From Streptomyces composti (GTDB lineage: Bacteria; Actinomycetota; Actinomycetes; Streptomycetales; Streptomycetaceae), in the NCBI RefSeq assembly GCF_012034205.1, contig NZ_JAATEM010000029.1, positions 34,571-98,570 of the forward strand: 64,000 nt of DNA. Direction: 5' to 3'. A program made the translations under genes and the position numbers. How positions within the stretch are numbered: the first letter of the stretch is position 1; every line of letters starts with the position of its first letter. Below are positions 9,735 through 17,690 of the stretch, piece by piece. The notes beneath the pieces are model-generated. The model was given only the letters and a program-made list of their open reading frames with translations. It had not been told where the DNA came from and did no database searches.

Positions 9735-10251
9735 GGGCCGTTGGACGGCCGGTCCCCCGGCGGCCGGAACCGGTCGGGCGGCCCGTTCCCGGGCTGCGGC
9801 GACGGGGGCGCCCCGTCCCGGGACTGCGGGGGCCGGCGCGGCGGCCTGCTCCCGGGCGGCGGGGGCCCGTTGGGCGGCCCGTCCCCCGGCGGCCGGGGCC
9901 CGAGGGGCGCTCCGCCACCGGGCCGCAAGGACCTTCCGGCCGCCCCGTCCCGGGCGGCAGGCACCTTCCGCCGGGCCTGTCTCCGCCGCCCGCGGTGCCG
10001 CTCCGACGGCGCACGGTCCGCCTCCGTGTGCGGCCAGGGGGTCACGCGGGCGGCGGAGACAGGCCCGGCGAAACGGATGAAATCACCCCGGCTCGGGGGG
10101 CTTTGACCAAGGCTTTGGCAAGTGGTCCGGCGGTCAGCCACTCAAAAGGGGTGTCATTCTCCGTATCAAACGTGCATCCGCTCGATGACACACCGCTTCG
10201 GCCCCTAGGATTCCACCTATCACCTCACCGGTCTCATTCGACAGGAACCCC
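9735..10251. other. scy-filP intergenic region (517 bp), GC-rich repeats then filP promoter region
   Basis: No gene is supported. The first 250 bp is extremely GC-rich and contains a 30-bp near-identical pair (9739-9768 and 9867-9896, two mismatches, 128 bp apart) plus several cccgtcccgg variants. From about 10100 the composition becomes ordinary. A taggat hexamer at 10206-10211 may be a -10 for filP. A 7-bp inverted repeat, gtgtcat (10151-10157) and atgacac (10185-10191), flanks 27 bp and may be regulatory or chance. Confidence 0.6.
9739..9896. repeat. Pair of 30-bp GC-rich direct repeats, 128 bp apart
   Basis: ccgttggacggccggtcccc at 9739 and ccgttgggcggcccgtcccc at 9867 both continue into cggcggccgg. 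They differ at two positions over 30 bp. Confidence 0.7.
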
Positions 10252-11187
10252 ATGAGCGACACTTCCCCCTACGGCTTCGAGCTTGTGCGGCGTGGGTACG
10301 ACCGCGCTCAGGTGGACGAACGTATCTCCAAGCTCGTCTCCGACCGTGACAGTGCACTCGCCCGCATCAGCGCCCTGGAGAAGCGGATCGAGGAGCTCCA
10401 CCTCGAGACGCAGAACGCACAGGCACAGATCAACGACGCCGAGCCGTCGTACGCCGGCCTCGGCGCCCGCGTCGAGAAGATCCTGCGGCTCGCCGAGGAA
10501 GAGGCGAAGGACCTGCGCGAGGAGGCCAGGCGCGCGGCCGAGCAGCACCGCGAGCTCGCCGAGTCGGCGGCCCAGCAGGTGCGCAACGACGCCGAGGCCT
10601 ACGCGGCGGAGCGCAAGGCCAAGGCCGAGGACGAGGGCGCCCGGATCATCGAGAAGGCCAAGAGCGAGGCCGCCCAGCTGCGCGCCGAGGCGCAGAAGGA
10701 CGCGCAGTCCAAGCGCGAGGAGGCGGACGCCCTCTTCGAGGAGACCCGCGCCAAGGCCGCGCAGGCCGCCGCCGACTTCGAGACGAACCTCGCCAAGCGC
10801 CGCGAGCAGTCCGAGCGCGACCTGGCCTCCCGTCAGGCGAAGGCGGAGAAGCGCCTGGCGGAGATCGAGCACCGGGCCGAGCAGCTGCGTCTGGAGGCGG
10901 AGAAGCTGCGCACCGACGCCGAGCGCCGTGCCCGCCAGACGGTGGAGACCGCGCAGCGCCAGGCCGAGGACATCGTGGCGGACGCCAACGCCAAGGCCGA
11001 CCGGATCCGTTCGGAGTCCGAGCGCGAGCTGGCCGCCCTGACCAACCGCCGCGACTCCATCAACGCCCAGCTGACGAACGTCCGCGAGATGCTCGCCACG
11101 CTGACCGGTGCCGCGGTGGCCGCGACCGGCACGCCCGCCGAGGAGGAGCCGGTCTCCCGCGGGGTCCCCGCCCAGCAGTCCCGGTAA
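10252..11187 (+). CDS. filP: FilP, coiled-coil intermediate-filament-like protein
   Basis: FilP forms cytoskeletal networks behind the growing hyphal tip, interacts with DivIVA and contributes to cell stiffness. The protein has 311 residues, with aggaa five bases before the ATG. Residues 1-30 (SPYGFELVRRGYDRAQVDER) form the conserved DivIVA/Wag31-like head. A first coiled coil (about 25-60) and a short break (EPSYAGLG) precede a long Ala/Glu/Lys/Arg coiled coil to about 275. The C-terminal tail is short and non-helical. It follows scy in the same orientation after 517 bp, the arrangement known from S. coelicolor, and is closed by a strong terminator. Identification is firm from both sequence and context. 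Confidence 0.95.
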   Translation: MSDTSPYGFELVRRGYDRAQVDERISKLVSDRDSALARISALEKRIEELHLETQNAQAQINDAEPSYAGLGARVEKILRLAEEEAKDLREEARRAAEQHRELAESAAQQVRNDAEAYAAERKAKAEDEGARIIEKAKSEAAQLRAEAQKDAQSKREEADALFEETRAKAAQAAADFETNLAKRREQSERDLASRQAKAEKRLAEIEHRAEQLRLEAEKLRTDAERRARQTVETAQRQAEDIVADANAKADRIRSESERELAALTNRRDSINAQLTNVREMLATLTGAAVAATGTPAEEEPVSRGVPAQQSR

Positions 11188-11218
11188 CGTCCTCGCGGAC
11201 GCAGGCCATAAAAGTGTG

Positions 11219-11251
11219 AAGCCCTCTGCCACTGAGGTGGCAGAGGGCTTT
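11219..11251 (+). terminator. Rho-independent terminator after filP
   Basis: A perfect 13-bp stem (aagccctctgcca / tggcagagggctt) encloses the loop ctgagg and ends in ttt, 31 bp after the filP stop. Confidence 0.85.
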
Positions 11252-11260
11252 GTCGCCCTC

Positions 11261-11266
11261 TAGCGT
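11261..11266 (+). promoter_or_regulatory. Putative -10 (tagcgt) giving a leaderless ABC ATPase mRNA
   Basis: tagcgt ends seven bases before the ATG at 11274 and no ribosome site is present, so transcription probably begins at or next to the start codon. The -35 would fall inside the filP terminator and is poor. Confidence 0.35.
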
Positions 11267-11273
11267 GGGCGTC

Positions 11274-12227
11274 ATGATCGAGCTCGAGGGGCTGACCAAG
11301 CGGTACGGCGAGAAGATCGCGGTGAACAATCTGACGTTCACCGTCAGGCCGGGCATCGTCACGGGCTTTCTCGGCCCCAACGGGGCGGGCAAGTCCACCA
11401 CGATGCGGATGATGCTGGGCCTGGACCGGCCCACCGCGGGCGATGTGCGGATCGACGGCAAGCACTACGACCAGCTGAAGGACCCGCTGAAGTACATCGG
11501 TGCACTGCTCGACGCCAAGGCGGTGCACGGCGGGCGCACCGCCTTCAACCACCTGCTCTGCCTCGCCCAGAGCAACGGCATCCCCAAGCAGCGGGTGCAC
11601 GAGGTGCTGGACACGGTGGGCCTGACCGCGGTGGCGAAGAAGAAGGCCAAGGGGTTCTCCCTCGGCATGGGCCAGCGGCTCGGCATCGCCGCCGCGCTGC
11701 TCGGCGACCCGCAGATCCTGATGTTCGACGAGCCGGTCAACGGCCTCGACCCGGAGGGCATCCACTGGATCCGCACGCTGATGAAGTCCCTCGCCGCGCA
11801 GGGGCGTACGGTCTTCGTCTCCTCCCATCTGATGAGCGAGATGGCGCTGACCGCGGACCATCTCGTGGTCATCGGCCAGGGCAGACTGCTCGCCGACACC
11901 TCGATGGCCGATTTCATCGCCCGCAACTCGCGCTCCTACGTCCGGGTGCGCAGCCCGCAGCGGGAGAAGCTGCTCGACGTGCTGCACCAGGCCGGCCTGA
12001 CCGCCCAGGACGCGGGGGACGGGGCGCTGGAGGTGGACGGCGGCAAGGCCGAGTACATCGGGGAGCTGGCGGCCCGGCACCAGCTGGTGCTGCACGAGCT
12101 GAGCCCCCAGCAGGCCTCCCTGGAGGAGGCGTTCATGCAGTTGACCGCGGAGTCGGTGGAGTACCACGCGCACTCCGGCACGCCCGCCGCCCCGCAGCAG
12201 TGGGGCGAGGGCTGGAAGAAGGGCTGA
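11274..12227 (+). CDS. ABC transporter ATP-binding protein (first of two paralogues)
   Basis: This is a 317-residue ATPase of the DrrA/CcmA-type export group. Walker A is GPNGAGKSTT near residue 38. The signature region reads SLGMGQRLGIA instead of the classical LSGGQ, and Walker B plus D-loop is LMFDEPVNGLDPEG. The H-loop is VSSHLMSE. The last 90 residues form the C-terminal extension usual in this group. It is followed eight bases later by its permease. A second ATPase/permease pair starts at 13128, and the two ATPases share long identical blocks (for example GLTKRYG and GAGKSTT/GSGKSTT contexts), so the locus arose by tandem duplication. Substrate unknown; some relatives confer drug or bacteriocin resistance. 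Confidence 0.92.
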   Translation: MIELEGLTKRYGEKIAVNNLTFTVRPGIVTGFLGPNGAGKSTTMRMMLGLDRPTAGDVRIDGKHYDQLKDPLKYIGALLDAKAVHGGRTAFNHLLCLAQSNGIPKQRVHEVLDTVGLTAVAKKKAKGFSLGMGQRLGIAAALLGDPQILMFDEPVNGLDPEGIHWIRTLMKSLAAQGRTVFVSSHLMSEMALTADHLVVIGQGRLLADTSMADFIARNSRSYVRVRSPQREKLLDVLHQAGLTAQDAGDGALEVDGGKAEYIGELAARHQLVLHELSPQQASLEEAFMQLTAESVEYHAHSGTPAAPQQWGEGWKKG

Positions 12228-12234
12228 GCTGAGC

Positions 12235-13008
12235 ATGGCGGCAACACAGGTCGTCCGGTCCGAATGGACCAAGATCCGGTCGGTGGCGTCCACGGTGTGG
12301 ACGCTGTCCCTGGCGGCGGTGGTCACCATCGCGCTCGGCATGCTGATCTCGGCGCTGTCGAAGGCCGAGTTCGACAATCTGAGCACCCGGGACCGGCTCT
12401 CCTTCGATCCCACCTTCATCAGCTTCGCCGGGATGAGCCTCGGCCAGCTGGCGATGATCGTGTTCGGGGTGCTGGTGGTGTCGAACGAGTACAGCACGGG
12501 CATGATCCGCGTCTCGCTGGCGGCCGTGCCGCAGCGCGGCACCTTCCTCTTCGGCAAGATCGCGGTCGCCACCGCGCTCGCCCTGGCCGTCGGCATGGCC
12601 ACCAGCTTCGCCGCGTTCTTCCTCGGCCAGGCGATGCTCGGCGAGCACAAGGCCTCGATCGGGGACGACGGGGTGCTGCGGGCGGTGATCGGCGGCGGCC
12701 TCTACATGACGCTGATCGCGATGTTCTCGATGGGCGTGGCCGCGATGCTGCGCTCGCCGATGCTGTCGCTGGGCATCCTGATGCCGTTCTTCTTCCTGAT
12801 CTCCAGCATCCTCGGCAATGTGGACGCCACCAAGAAGGTGGGCCAGTTCCTGCCCGACCAGGCCGGCAGCAAGATCATGCAGGTGGTCACGCCGATCGGC
12901 GACGACACCCCGTACGGGCCCTGGGGCGGACTCGGGATCATGGCGCTGTGGGTGGTGGCGGCGCTGATCGGCGGCTATGTGCTGCTGAAGCGGCGCGACG
13001 CACAGTGA
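12235..13008 (+). CDS. ABC-2 type permease (partner of the first ATPase)
   Basis: This is a 257-residue membrane protein with six predicted transmembrane segments. The family motif VRSEWTKIRSVASTVWTL is at the N-terminus (residues 7-24). The others lie near LAMIVFGVLVVSNEY, LALAVGMATSF, MTLIAMFSMGVAAML, LGILMPFFFLISSIL and a final helix ending GGYVLLKRRDA. YSTGMIR after the second helix is typical of these permeases. It starts eight bases after the upstream ATPase and is presumably co-translated with it. It is paralogous to the permease at 14324. Confidence 0.9.
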   Translation: MAATQVVRSEWTKIRSVASTVWTLSLAAVVTIALGMLISALSKAEFDNLSTRDRLSFDPTFISFAGMSLGQLAMIVFGVLVVSNEYSTGMIRVSLAAVPQRGTFLFGKIAVATALALAVGMATSFAAFFLGQAMLGEHKASIGDDGVLRAVIGGGLYMTLIAMFSMGVAAMLRSPMLSLGILMPFFFLISSILGNVDATKKVGQFLPDQAGSKIMQVVTPIGDDTPYGPWGGLGIMALWVVAALIGGYVLLKRRDAQ

Positions 13009-13127
13009 ATGATCACCTGCGAGCAGTTTTTACCTCGTCTTGAACGGAACCGTCAGCGCCTGGATATCCTCCTAACCCTTACGGGGGCGTGTGCCCCGCT
13101 GTCCTAACCTTCCGATGGGTGCGGAGC

Positions 13128-14327
13128 ATGATCGAGGCAGTCGGCCTGACCAAGCGGTACGGCGACAAGACCGCTGTGTACGACCTTTCCTTCCAGGTGC
13201 GGCCCGGAGCTGTCACCGGCTTCCTGGGCCCCAACGGCTCGGGCAAGTCGACGACGATGCGGATGATCCTCGGCCTGGACAACCCCTCGGCCGGGCATGT
13301 CACGATCAACGGCTACCCCTACCGCCGGCTGCCCAACGCCGCCCGCCACGTCGGCGCGCTGCTCGACGCCAAGGCCGTGCACGGCGGCCGGTCCGCCCGC
13401 AACCATCTGCTGTGTCTCGCCCAGATGTCCGGCATCCCGGCCCGGCGGGTGGACGAGGTGCTCGGGGTCGTCGGCCTGCACGAGGTGGCCAGGAAGCGGA
13501 GCAAGGGCTTCTCCCTCGGCATGGGCCAGCGGCTCGGCATCGCCGCCGCGCTGCTCGGCGACCCGCAGGTGCTGCTCTTCGACGAGCCGGTCAACGGCCT
13601 CGACCCGGAGGGCATCCTCTGGGTGCGCAATCTGATGAAGTCCCTCGCCGCCGAGGGCCGCACCGTCTTCGTCTCCTCGCACCTGATGAGCGAGATGGCG
13701 CTGACCGCCGACCACCTCATCGTGATCGGCCGCGGGCGGCTGCTGGCCGACATGAGCGTGAAGGACTTCATCGCCGCCAACTCGGCCGGCTTCGCGCGGG
13801 TGCGCACCCCGGACACCGAGCCGCAGGCCAGGGAGAAGCTGTCGGCCGCCCTCACCGAGGCCGGCGGGCACGTGCTGCCCGAGCAGGACGGCGCGCTGCG
13901 GGTGACCGGGCTGCCGCTGCCGCGGATCAGCGACATCGCCCACGACAACGATGTACGGCTGTGGGAGCTGTCGCCGCATCAGGCCTCGCTGGAGGAGGCG
14001 TACATGCGGATGACGCAGAGCGCGGTCGACTACCGCTCGACCACCGACCAGAAGGCCGGGCTCCAGCAGCCGTTGCCGCCCGGCGCGCTGCCGCCCGTCC
14101 CGGTACCGGGCCAGGGCCAGCCGGGCTGGTATCCCCCGCCGCCGCCCCAGCAGGGGCAGCCCTACGCGCCGGCGCAGGCCCCCGCAGGCACCCCCGCGGC
14201 CAATCCGTACGCCCAGCCGGCCGGGCAGCCCGGGCAGCAGGCCCCGCAGGCCCCTGCCGCGCCCGCCGCGCCGCCCGCGAACGCCCCCTCCGCCGACGAC
14301 CTGACCAAGCCCGAGGACGCCCGATGA
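13128..14327 (+). CDS. ABC transporter ATP-binding protein with Pro/Gln/Ala-rich tail (second paralogue)
   Basis: The ATPase core (about 1-300) closely resembles the protein at 11274: Walker A GPNGSGKSTT, signature SLGMGQRLGIA, Walker B LLFDEPVNGLDPEG and VSSHLMSE. Beyond residue about 305 it carries some 90 residues of low-complexity Pro/Gln/Ala/Gly (LQQPLPPGALPPVPVP and similar), absent from the first paralogue. I place the start at the ATG at 13128 (MIEAVGLTKRYG), matching the paralogue; ggag lies only one base away, so a GTG at 13119 is possible. Its stop overlaps the next permease as ATGA. The tail is probably disordered; a role in partner binding is only a guess. Confidence 0.92.
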   Translation: MIEAVGLTKRYGDKTAVYDLSFQVRPGAVTGFLGPNGSGKSTTMRMILGLDNPSAGHVTINGYPYRRLPNAARHVGALLDAKAVHGGRSARNHLLCLAQMSGIPARRVDEVLGVVGLHEVARKRSKGFSLGMGQRLGIAAALLGDPQVLLFDEPVNGLDPEGILWVRNLMKSLAAEGRTVFVSSHLMSEMALTADHLIVIGRGRLLADMSVKDFIAANSAGFARVRTPDTEPQAREKLSAALTEAGGHVLPEQDGALRVTGLPLPRISDIAHDNDVRLWELSPHQASLEEAYMRMTQSAVDYRSTTDQKAGLQQPLPPGALPPVPVPGQGQPGWYPPPPPQQGQPYAPAQAPAGTPAANPYAQPAGQPGQQAPQAPAAPAAPPANAPSADDLTKPEDAR

Positions 14328-15181
14328 GCACGCCCCAGCCCCCGATGCCGCAGACCGCGCCCGAGTGGCAGGCCGCCGAGTCCGGCTACACCTCGCCGAT
14401 CCCGGTGGTGCGCACGCACCTCGGGCACGCCATCGCCTCCGAGTGGACGAAGATCCGCTCGGTGCGCTCCACGATGTGGACGCTCGGGGTGTTCGTGCTG
14501 CTGGTCGTCGGCATCGGTCTGATGACCGGTCTGGTGATCGCCGGCCAGGACGCCGACCTCGGCGGCGAGAGTCCGCTGGGGCTCGGCTTCTTCGGGCTGC
14601 TGCTCGGCAGCATGTGCCTGATCACGCTGGGCGTGCTGACCACGGCTTCCGAGTACGGCACCGGCATGATCCGCACCACCATGGTCGCCTGCCCGTCGCG
14701 GGCCCGGGTGCTCGCGGCGAAGGCGATCGTCTTCTTCCTGGTCGCCTTCGTGGTGACCCTGGTGTCCGCCACGCTCATCGGGATGCTGCACGTGGCGATG
14801 CTCGAGGGCAACGGGGCGAAGGACCCCTCGGGCGGCGAGTGGCTGAAGGGCACCGTCGGCGTCTCGCTCTACCTCGCCCTGCTCGGCACGCTGTCGCTCG
14901 CGGTGGGCTCGCTCATCCGGCACTCCGCCGGGGCCATCACCATCATGATCGGTGTGCTGCTCGCCCCGCTGGTGGTGGCACTGTTCATGTTCTCGGACTC
15001 GCTGAGGGACGTGCAGCAGGCGCTGTTCGAGTACTCCATCCCGAACCAGATGAGCGTCTTCTACGCGAACTCCCTGAGCGAGTCGGGCCCGTCCGGCTGG
15101 GATCCGGTGCTGATCATGCTGTGCATCACCGGGGTGGCTCTGGGCGCCGCCTTCGCCGTGCAGGAGAGCCGCGACGTGTGA
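14324..15181 (+). CDS. ABC-2 type permease (partner of the second ATPase)
   Basis: This is a 285-residue permease. About 40 N-terminal residues are Pro/Gln-rich and cytoplasmic. The ASEWTKIRSVRSTMWTL motif then opens the first helix, and six transmembrane segments follow. YGTGMIRTTMVACPSRARVL is the conserved cytoplasmic loop and marks homology to the permease at 12235. The ATGA overlap with the ATPase indicates translational coupling. The low-complexity N-terminus matches the style of the ATPase tail, suggesting that both gained disordered extensions after duplication. Confidence 0.9.
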   Translation: MSTPQPPMPQTAPEWQAAESGYTSPIPVVRTHLGHAIASEWTKIRSVRSTMWTLGVFVLLVVGIGLMTGLVIAGQDADLGGESPLGLGFFGLLLGSMCLITLGVLTTASEYGTGMIRTTMVACPSRARVLAAKAIVFFLVAFVVTLVSATLIGMLHVAMLEGNGAKDPSGGEWLKGTVGVSLYLALLGTLSLAVGSLIRHSAGAITIMIGVLLAPLVVALFMFSDSLRDVQQALFEYSIPNQMSVFYANSLSESGPSGWDPVLIMLCITGVALGAAFAVQESRDV

Positions 15182-15265
15182 TCACCCCGCGGCTGCCCGC
15201 GGACAACCCGCGGACTCGGACTCCCCGCGGACTCCGCCGGGGCTCCCGCGCCGGCCGCGGGGCGC

Positions 15266-15598
15266 TCAGAACCTCGGCGCGTTTCGGGACCGCTGCACCC
15301 GCGTGGTGCGGCGGTCCTTCGCGTTCCAGCAGGCCTTGTGCCAGTGCCGGCGCTCGTCCACCCCGGAGAACTCCGGCCAGGCCACCACGTGCGGCACCCC
15401 GTCCGGGATCAACTGGTCGCAGCCCGGGCAGCGGTAGGACTTGCCCCGCGCGCTGGCGCCCGCCACGTGCCGCACGCTCCAGTCCTCGCCCTGCCAGCTC
15501 TCCGTGGACTGCCAGCCGCCGTAGCGGCCGGAACGGTCCTCCTCGGCGCTCCGGCCGGACGAACCGGATCCCTTCGGTCGGTTGCGACGCGGGGACAC
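15266..15598 (-). CDS. Small conserved actinobacterial protein with Cys/His cluster
   Basis: This is a 110-residue protein from a GTG at 15598, chosen because gagg lies six bases upstream; a GTG at 15610 would add four residues. The N-terminal 45 residues are basic and Ser/Gly-rich. The core contains YRCPGCDQLIPDGVPHVVAW followed by HWHKACW, giving CxxC and HxHxxxC groups that could bind zinc. Similar Streptomyces proteins are often labelled ATP/GTP-binding, but no P-loop is visible here. It is convergent with the ABC permease and has no obvious operon partner. The function is unknown. Confidence 0.7.
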   Translation of the reverse strand: MSPRRNRPKGSGSSGRSAEEDRSGRYGGWQSTESWQGEDWSVRHVAGASARGKSYRCPGCDQLIPDGVPHVVAWPEFSGVDERRHWHKACWNAKDRRTTRVQRSRNAPRF

Positions 15599-15839
15599 AG
15601 GACACCTCACGGGGCTATACAGGATGCACGGGCCGCATCCAGCCTACGTGCCCGCCGCCGGGGCACGCGCAAGGCTCCGGCCGTCACACGGCCCCGTCCG
15701 GCGACGCCGCGCCCGCTTCCGAGCGGCCGATTCTGCAGACAATCCGCAAATTCCTCCGCCCGGCCGTGTCCTCGGCACGTGTCAGGCGGTTATGCCGTGT
15801 GGGGGAGCTCCGCGTCGGAGCCAAGGAAGCAGGAAAGCA

Positions 15840-16868
15840 ATGCGCGTTGGAAGTTTCGTGTTGGCCGCCCAGTTCCCCGGGCAGGGCGAGGGGGAGGCGC
15901 TGCACCGCGCGGTCCGCTCGGCCGAGGTGGCCGAGGAGGCGGGGCTCGACACGGTCTGGCTGGCCGAGCACCATTTCGTGCCGTACGGCACCTGCCCGTC
16001 GGCGGTCACCCTGGCCGCGCTGCTGCTGGGCCGCACCCGCCGGCTCAGGGTCGGCACGGCGGTCAGTGTGCTGCCCACCACCCACCCGGTGACCCTCGGC
16101 GAGCAGGCCGCGCTGCTGCACATCACCAGCGGCGGCCGCTTCTCGCTGGGCGTGGGGCGCGGCGGCCCCTGGGTGGACCTGGAGGTCTTCGGCTCCGGTC
16201 TCGAGGCGTACGAGAAGGGCTTCCCGGAATCACTCGATCTGCTGCTGCGCTGGCTGCGCGAGCCGTCCGTGGCGGCCGACGGCGAGCGCTACCGGTTCCG
16301 TGAAGTCCCCGTCGTGCCCCGCCCGTCGGAGGCGCTCACGGAGACGGAAGGACCCGAGGTGGTCGTCGCCTGCACCTCGCCGTCCAGCGTGCGGCTGGCC
16401 GCCGAGCGCGGTCTTCCGATGCTGCTCGGCATGCACGTGGGCGACGAGGAGAAGGCCGAGATGGTCGCCCTGTGGCGGCGGCACGCCCGCGCCAGCGGCC
16501 GGTCCCCCGAGGAGATCCACCGCGCTGCGCATGTGTCGGCCGGTGTCTGCCAGATCGCCGACCGGCGGGCCGACGCGGCGGAGGCGCTGCTGAAGGCGAT
16601 GCCGGGCTGGCTGCGCCAGGGCCTGGGCGCCCATGTCACGGTGGACGGCCGGGCACGGCAGATGCGCGATCCGCTGGCGTACACCGAACTGCTCTGCGGA
16701 CTGCACCCGGTGGGCACCCCGGCGCTGTGTGCGGACCGGCTGGCGGCGACCAGCGAGCGGACCGGCATCTCCCGTTTCGCGCTGCTCGTCGAGGGATCCG
16801 GCGATCTCGCGGCGACCGAGGAGAACGTACGGCGCCTCGGTGCCGAGGTGCTGCCCCGGCTCGCCTGA
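15840..16868 (+). CDS. LLM-class flavin-dependent oxidoreductase
   Basis: This is a bacterial luciferase-like monooxygenase of 342 residues. The TIM-barrel pattern includes GLDTVWLAEHHF near 38-49 (the LLM hallmark), RLRVGTAVSVLPTTHPV and GRFSLGVGRGGPWVD. The C-terminal part holds GTPALCADRLA and GISRFALLVEG, also characteristic. The start has aggaaag four bases upstream. Such enzymes use FMNH2 or F420H2; the sequence does not decide which, nor the substrate. It stands alone between convergent and divergent neighbours. Confidence 0.88.
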   Translation: MRVGSFVLAAQFPGQGEGEALHRAVRSAEVAEEAGLDTVWLAEHHFVPYGTCPSAVTLAALLLGRTRRLRVGTAVSVLPTTHPVTLGEQAALLHITSGGRFSLGVGRGGPWVDLEVFGSGLEAYEKGFPESLDLLLRWLREPSVAADGERYRFREVPVVPRPSEALTETEGPEVVVACTSPSSVRLAAERGLPMLLGMHVGDEEKAEMVALWRRHARASGRSPEEIHRAAHVSAGVCQIADRRADAAEALLKAMPGWLRQGLGAHVTVDGRARQMRDPLAYTELLCGLHPVGTPALCADRLAATSERTGISRFALLVEGSGDLAATEENVRRLGAEVLPRLA

Positions 16869-16972
16869 CCGAGCGGGGCCGCCTGCGCGGATCACGTGCC
16901 ATGGAGGCTTGCCGCCCCTGGTACTGACTGCACCTCCCGCGGTACGGAGCGGCAAGCAGACGATGGGGCGCG

Positions 16973-17365
16973 TCAGCAGTCGCGCAGCTCCGGCGACTGG
17001 TTCAGCAGCTGACTTCGGACCGAGGTGAAGCGGGCCAGCGTCTCGTCGACCGAGGAGTCAAGCGGGAACACGGCCACCCGGTGGCAGTTCTGGAAGGCCA
17101 GCCGAACACCGAAGTGCCGTTGCAGCGCGCCGCGTATCGCGTCACTCGCGAGCGCACGCAGCAGCTGACCGCGTGCCTGCTCGTCCGGCGGAGGCGTCTG
17201 GTTGTCGGCGAACTCTCCGCCGTCCACCTTCAGCTGGGCCACCAGGGAGCTGATCATCTCCCACGCGTAGGGCAGGGAGGTCCGGACGCAGTCGACGAAT
17301 TCTGCTTCGTCGACCTCGCCTCGCTCGGCCTGTTCGAGTAGGGCCGGTGAGACGTCGAGCGACAT
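16973..17365 (-). CDS. SCO5389-family protein of unknown function
   Basis: This is a 130-residue protein starting MSLDVSPALLEQAERGEV. aggag precedes the ATG by five bases. It is acidic and soluble, with no signal peptide or membrane segment. It has a helical N-terminal half (DEAEFVDCVRTSLPYAWEM) and a C-terminal half including GVRLAFQNCHRVAVFPLD. I recognise it as the Streptomyces group named after SCO5389, which has no assigned function. It is divergent from nucS across a 325-bp spacer, a neighbourhood I believe is conserved in the genus. The DECVRTSLPYAW region resembles small Streptomyces regulators, but no function can be claimed. Confidence 0.85.
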   Translation of the reverse strand: MSLDVSPALLEQAERGEVDEAEFVDCVRTSLPYAWEMISSLVAQLKVDGGEFADNQTPPPDEQARGQLLRALASDAIRGALQRHFGVRLAFQNCHRVAVFPLDSSVDETLARFTSVRSQLLNQSPELRDC

Positions 17366-17690
17366 GGGTTCTCCTCTCGCACCCCCGACGAGCAGGGGTT
17401 GCCTGACAGATAGGGGAGCCCGCGTAATCGGACACGCTGCGTACCCATCTCGCGACCTCCCGTTCAATACCGTAAGCAACCGGAGGTGCCCGCACCAGGA
17501 CATTGCCCGGATGACCAACATCCAGTGGGCAGGTAATCGGCCATCGTGGAACACGGGTTTTCCAGGAGATTCAGGACGTGTCGCAGCGCCGGACGGGGCG
17601 GGTGTGAGGACGCCTCGAGCCCGGCCGGACCGGGCCGGGGCACACGGGCGAATCGCGTCGGGGCGGGGCGGTCGAGTAGCGTTGCCGACC
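17366..17690. other. Divergent intergenic region between the SCO5389-family gene and nucS (325 bp)
   Basis: No gene is seen. It holds the ribosome site of the minus-strand gene at its left end and the nucS promoter at its right end. A ttgaac hexamer on the minus strand near 17464 could be a -35 for the SCO5389-family gene, but the matching -10 is poor. Confidence 0.55.
17677..17682 (+). promoter_or_regulatory. Putative nucS -10 (tagcgt), leaderless arrangement
   Basis: tagcgt ends eight bases before the nucS ATG at 17691. There is no ribosome site between them, so nucS is probably translated from a leaderless transcript. Confidence 0.45.
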
